From Dallia pectoralis (Eukaryota > Chordata > Actinopteri > Esociformes > Umbridae), in NCBI GenBank assembly GCA_029465975.1, contig CM055730.1:14139563-14203562 (forward strand): a DNA stretch of 64,000 bases, in the 5' to 3' direction. The notes below the pieces were generated by a model. The model saw nothing but the letters and a program-made list of their open reading frames with translations. It was not told the DNA's origin and did not search any database. Shown here piece after piece: positions 61,704 to 64,000 of the stretch. Within the stretch, counting starts at the first letter, position 1, and each line of letters opens with the position of its first letter. The position numbers and the translations under genes are program-made.

Positions 61704-62193
61704 TACCCCCTTACTGGTGCTGCCCCCTACTGGTGCTGCCCCCTACTGGTGCTGCCCCCTACTGGTGCTGCCCCCTACTGGTGCTGCCCCCTACTGGTGC
61801 TGCCCCCTACTGGTGCTGCCCCCTACTGGTGCTGCCCCCTACTGGTGCTGCCCTTACTGGTGCTGCCCTTACTGGTGCTGCTCCCTACTGGTGCTGCCCC
61901 CTACTGGTGCTGCCCTTACTGGTGCTGCCCACTACTGGTGCTGCTCCCTACTGGCGCTGCCCCCTACTGGTGCTGCCCCCTACTGGTGCTGCCCCCTACT
62001 GGTGCTGCCCCCTACTGGTGCTGCCCTTACTGGTGCTGCCCCCTACTGGTGCTGTCCCCTACTGGTGCTGCCCCCTACTGGTGCTGCCCTTACTGGTGCT
62101 GCCCCCTACTGGTGCTGTCCCCTACTGGTGCTGTCCCCTACTGGTGCTGCCCCCTACTGGTGCTGGCCCCTACTGGTGCTGGCCATAACTGGT
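61704..62193. repeat. 15-16-bp minisatellite (about 30 copies)
   Basis: Unit ctactggtgctgcccc with a shorter form cttactggtgctgcc. The last units shift to gtccc and ggccc. All three plus-strand frames stay open, giving Trp-Cys-Cys and Thr-Gly-Ala type repeats that are not genes. Confidence 0.95.
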
Positions 62194-62199
62194 AAAAAG

Positions 62200-62572
62200 A
62201 AAATGCTGATTCAGAAAGCTATTAAAATACTAGCTTGTGAATAAAAGACTGTATGGCCTGTACATCATAATTCAAAGAGGTGATTGATTGTGATGCTGCT
62301 GCCTCCGTTCTGATGCTGTATGAGTCACATTTGAGTCAGGTCTATTGTGGTGAACATAATCACAGGTAAAGACAAATGAAAATATCTTTCCTAGCTTGTG
62401 TTTTTGATGAGTACAAATACACTGGACCCACCAGCCTTATGTATTTGGTAATCACAGAACTGTAGCTGTGATTTCACTTATGCGGGCACAAAACAATAAC
62501 ATATGTAGTAGTGGTGAGGTCCGCTTCACATTGCAAACCACTGTTGATGCTGCACTGATCAGGCAGCAAACC
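62200..62572. other. unique intronic stretch
   Basis: No recognised feature. Confidence 0.45.
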
Positions 62573-62580
62573 CACTACAT
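62573..62580. repeat. hAT target-site duplication, left copy
   Basis: The 8-bp word CACTACAT directly precedes the hAT element and is repeated exactly at 63754-63761. Eight base pairs is the duplication length made by hAT transposases. Confidence 0.95.
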
Positions 62581-63753
62581 CAGGGGTGTCCAAAGGCCAA
62601 CTGCGGCCCGCGGTCCAGTTTTTATTGGCCCGCAGAAAATTCTTAAAATATAATTGAATATGGCCCACACAAGAAGATTGAGCTCAACTCTGTTGCACTT
62701 CTCAGTTTCAACACTAGTTGGAGCCAGCCATGGAAACGGTGCTTCTCCACTAAACAAAATTAAGCAAACAAAAACTTTTACTGCGAGTCACCAGAAATGG
62801 CAGCACCAAAGAAACGCAAAATAGCAAGTGAGTGTAGAAGATTTCAAACACAGTGGGAAAATGAATATTTCTTCAAAGAAATCAACGTAAAGTGTATCTG
62901 TTTGATTTGCAATGAAGATGTTGCTGTGATGAAAGAGTATAATGTCCGTCAGCACTATGAGACCAAACATCAGAGCTACACATCAGTACACCAGTGCCGA
63001 ACGAACGCAGAAAGTCAAGCAAATGGCAGCTAGCCTGCAAGCTCAACAACAGGTGTTTTTCGTGGTAACAAAATAAAGGAAAACGCCACAACAGCAAGCT
63101 ATAAGGTCGCTAAACGTATGGCCCAGCACGACAAACCGTTCTCAGATGGTGATTTCATAAAGCAGTGCCTCAAAGTCACAGAAATAATGTGCCCGGAAAA
63201 AGTTCCGGATTTCAACAACGTGAGCTTATCCAGAAATACAGTGGTGCGGAGAATCGAGGACTTGTTGTCAGCTAACTGGAAACTTCAGCTGAGAGACAAA
63301 GCTAGTGCTTTTGATTTGTACTCGATAGCATGCGATTGGTTATGGATAGGGTTAGCGATAAGAGCACAAATAACACAGACACCGCGCAGCTGTGAATGTT
63401 TTGCGGGGAGTAGATGGTCATTTTTGCTGTACGGAGGAGCTGCATGATATGATGAGCCTAAAAGGCACAACGACGGGCAGAGATATTTTTGAAGCTGTGT
63501 CGGAGGCAGTTGGAAAGATGGGGCTTAAATGGGACAAACTCTGTGGAGAAACAACGGATGGAGCTCCGGCCATGGCGGGCGTAAAAACTGTCAACATAAT
63601 TCGAGCTAGAGGACAGCACAGTTCTTCACATTATAGGTGAGTTAGAAATACACACAGTATTCATGTGTTAATATGTCACCTCTAGTGTGCGGCCCGGCCC
63701 TTTGTTTATTTTTCTGTATTTGGCCCTCACTAAAAAAACTTTGGACACCCCTG
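62581..63753 (+). mobile_element. hAT-family DNA transposon, internally deleted (1173 bp)
   Basis: The element begins CAGGGGTGTCCAAAG and ends with its exact reverse complement, a perfect 15-bp terminal inverted repeat. It is flanked by a perfect 8-bp target duplication. It contains the front part of a hAT transposase of the kind related to vertebrate ZBED5/GTF2IRD2-type proteins. That region runs from a BED zinc finger to the start of the catalytic region, after which the sequence jumps to the right end. It therefore lacks most of the catalytic and dimerisation regions and could move only if a full-length relative supplied transposase. Confidence 0.93.
62797..63640 (+). pseudogene. hAT transposase remnant (BED finger and N-terminal part)
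   Basis: Three plus-strand pieces in different frames follow one another. The first (62797-63033) opens MAAPKKRKIASECRRFQ, carries the nuclear-localisation-like KKRK, and contains a BED zinc finger with Cys-Leu-Ile-Cys and a His-Tyr-Glu-Thr-Lys-His ending. The second (about 63036-63447) has KPFSDGDFIKQCLKV, VSLSRNTVVRRIEDL and the start of the catalytic core, LYSIACD (first catalytic Asp). The third (63392-63640) has MSLKGTTTGRDIFEAVSE and ETTDGAPAMAG. At least two frameshifts and the missing C-terminal half make it non-functional. The family resemblance is strong from these motifs; the exact hAT subfamily is an inference. Confidence 0.9.
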
Positions 63754-63761
63754 CACTACAT
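63754..63761. repeat. hAT target-site duplication, right copy
   Basis: CACTACAT follows the element directly, identical to the left copy. Confidence 0.95.
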
Positions 63762-63824
63762 GAATTCCCAGGGACACCAACAGCATGCTTCAGACCAGGG
63801 ATTTTCAACTATCTCATAAACCCC

Positions 63825-64000
63825 AAACAAAGTAAGTGCACTCAAAAAAAGTGGTTGCAAAACATTTTTGTCTTCAGCTTTTCTTTATTGGATTTCGGTC
63901 ACTACTTTGACTTTGCCATTCCAAAACATATATGCTGTTTTCCCTAAACCTTTCTTTGGTAAATTCGCTTAAATGTTTTAGCTTGTTGTCTTGTTGGAAG
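63825..64000. mobile_element. edge of a probable dispersed repeat (family not assigned)
   Basis: The phrases actttgactttgccattcc, cctttctttggtaaattcgc and gttgtcttgttggaag are, from memory, typical of an abundant fish DNA-transposon-like repeat. The element runs off the right edge, so ends and coding content cannot be judged. Confidence 0.4.

Larger units (their letters stand above)
33737..64000 (-). other. grid1 upstream intron (at least 30 kb, partial)
   Basis: Everything right of the 285-bp exon should be intron, because the preceding exon (the start of the amino-terminal domain) and the signal-peptide exon were not found on either strand by eye. It contains eight minisatellites, a 500-bp assembly gap and several transposon remnants, all listed separately. 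Very long upstream introns are normal for this gene family. A divergent or gap-hidden exon cannot be fully excluded. Confidence 0.75.

Noticed and set aside
61672..62244. Up to 190-codon frames with Trp-Cys-Cys and Thr-Gly-Ala repeats
   Set aside because: All three plus frames are open only because the 15-16-bp unit lacks stop codons.
33737..64000. Missing exon for the first part of the amino-terminal domain
   Set aside because: I looked on the minus strand for sequence encoding the IGAIFEENA-type and NNPFQAVQE-type motifs and saw none; it is presumed to lie beyond 64000, though a divergent exon or the gap cannot be excluded.

Overview
The window is vertebrate intronic DNA, most likely from a teleost fish of the pike/salmon kind. 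The protein-coding parts are vertebrate glutamate-receptor exons with GT-AG introns, and the dispersed repeats (several Tc1-like transposon families, an L2-type retrotransposon tail, a hAT element, many minisatellites) are those expected in such fish. The species call is an inference. There are no prokaryotic features.

One gene accounts for all recognisable host coding sequence. It is grid1, encoding ionotropic glutamate receptor delta-1 (GluD1), and it lies on the minus strand. Five consecutive exons run from right to left: 33736-33452, 22096-21891, 3531-3478 (only 54 bp), 1797-1624 and 517-356. Their phases match, and together they encode about 293 continuous residues of the extracellular amino-terminal domain, corresponding roughly to residues 79-371 of mammalian GluD1. 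The signal-peptide exon and the first amino-terminal-domain exon should lie beyond 64000. The ligand-binding, channel and tail exons should lie left of position 1. The long stretch 33737-64000 is therefore the upstream intron, and no second gene was recognised in it.

The introns carry an unusual load of tandem repeats: 13 minisatellite arrays of about 60 to 1070 bp, with unit lengths of 7 to 55 bp, plus TG, CT, GT, poly-C and poly-T tracts. Together the minisatellites make up about 5.3 kb. The most striking is a 39-bp array at 37366-38430 built from a 351-bp higher-order unit, whose two tandem copies differ at one base. An array at 48612-49116 is strongly G-rich on the minus strand. Dispersed elements include a Tc1-like relic at 4440-5085 (minus), a Tc1-like element split by an L2 insertion at 10838-12212, an internally deleted Tc1-like element at 27305-27990 followed by a different Tc1-like relic at 28057-29145, an L2 tail at 50830-51056, a Tc1-like 5' end at 51505-51732, and a hAT element at 62581-63753 with perfect terminal repeats and a perfect 8-bp target duplication. 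A candidate solo LTR lies at 7123-7635. A 500-bp run of N (42212-42711) is an assembly gap.

I found no sign of a new biological system. The best leads are the recently duplicated higher-order minisatellite, the G-quadruplex-prone array, the repeat abutting the splice donor of the 174-bp exon, the intact-ended hAT copy, and a few unique intronic stretches that look like possible enhancers.
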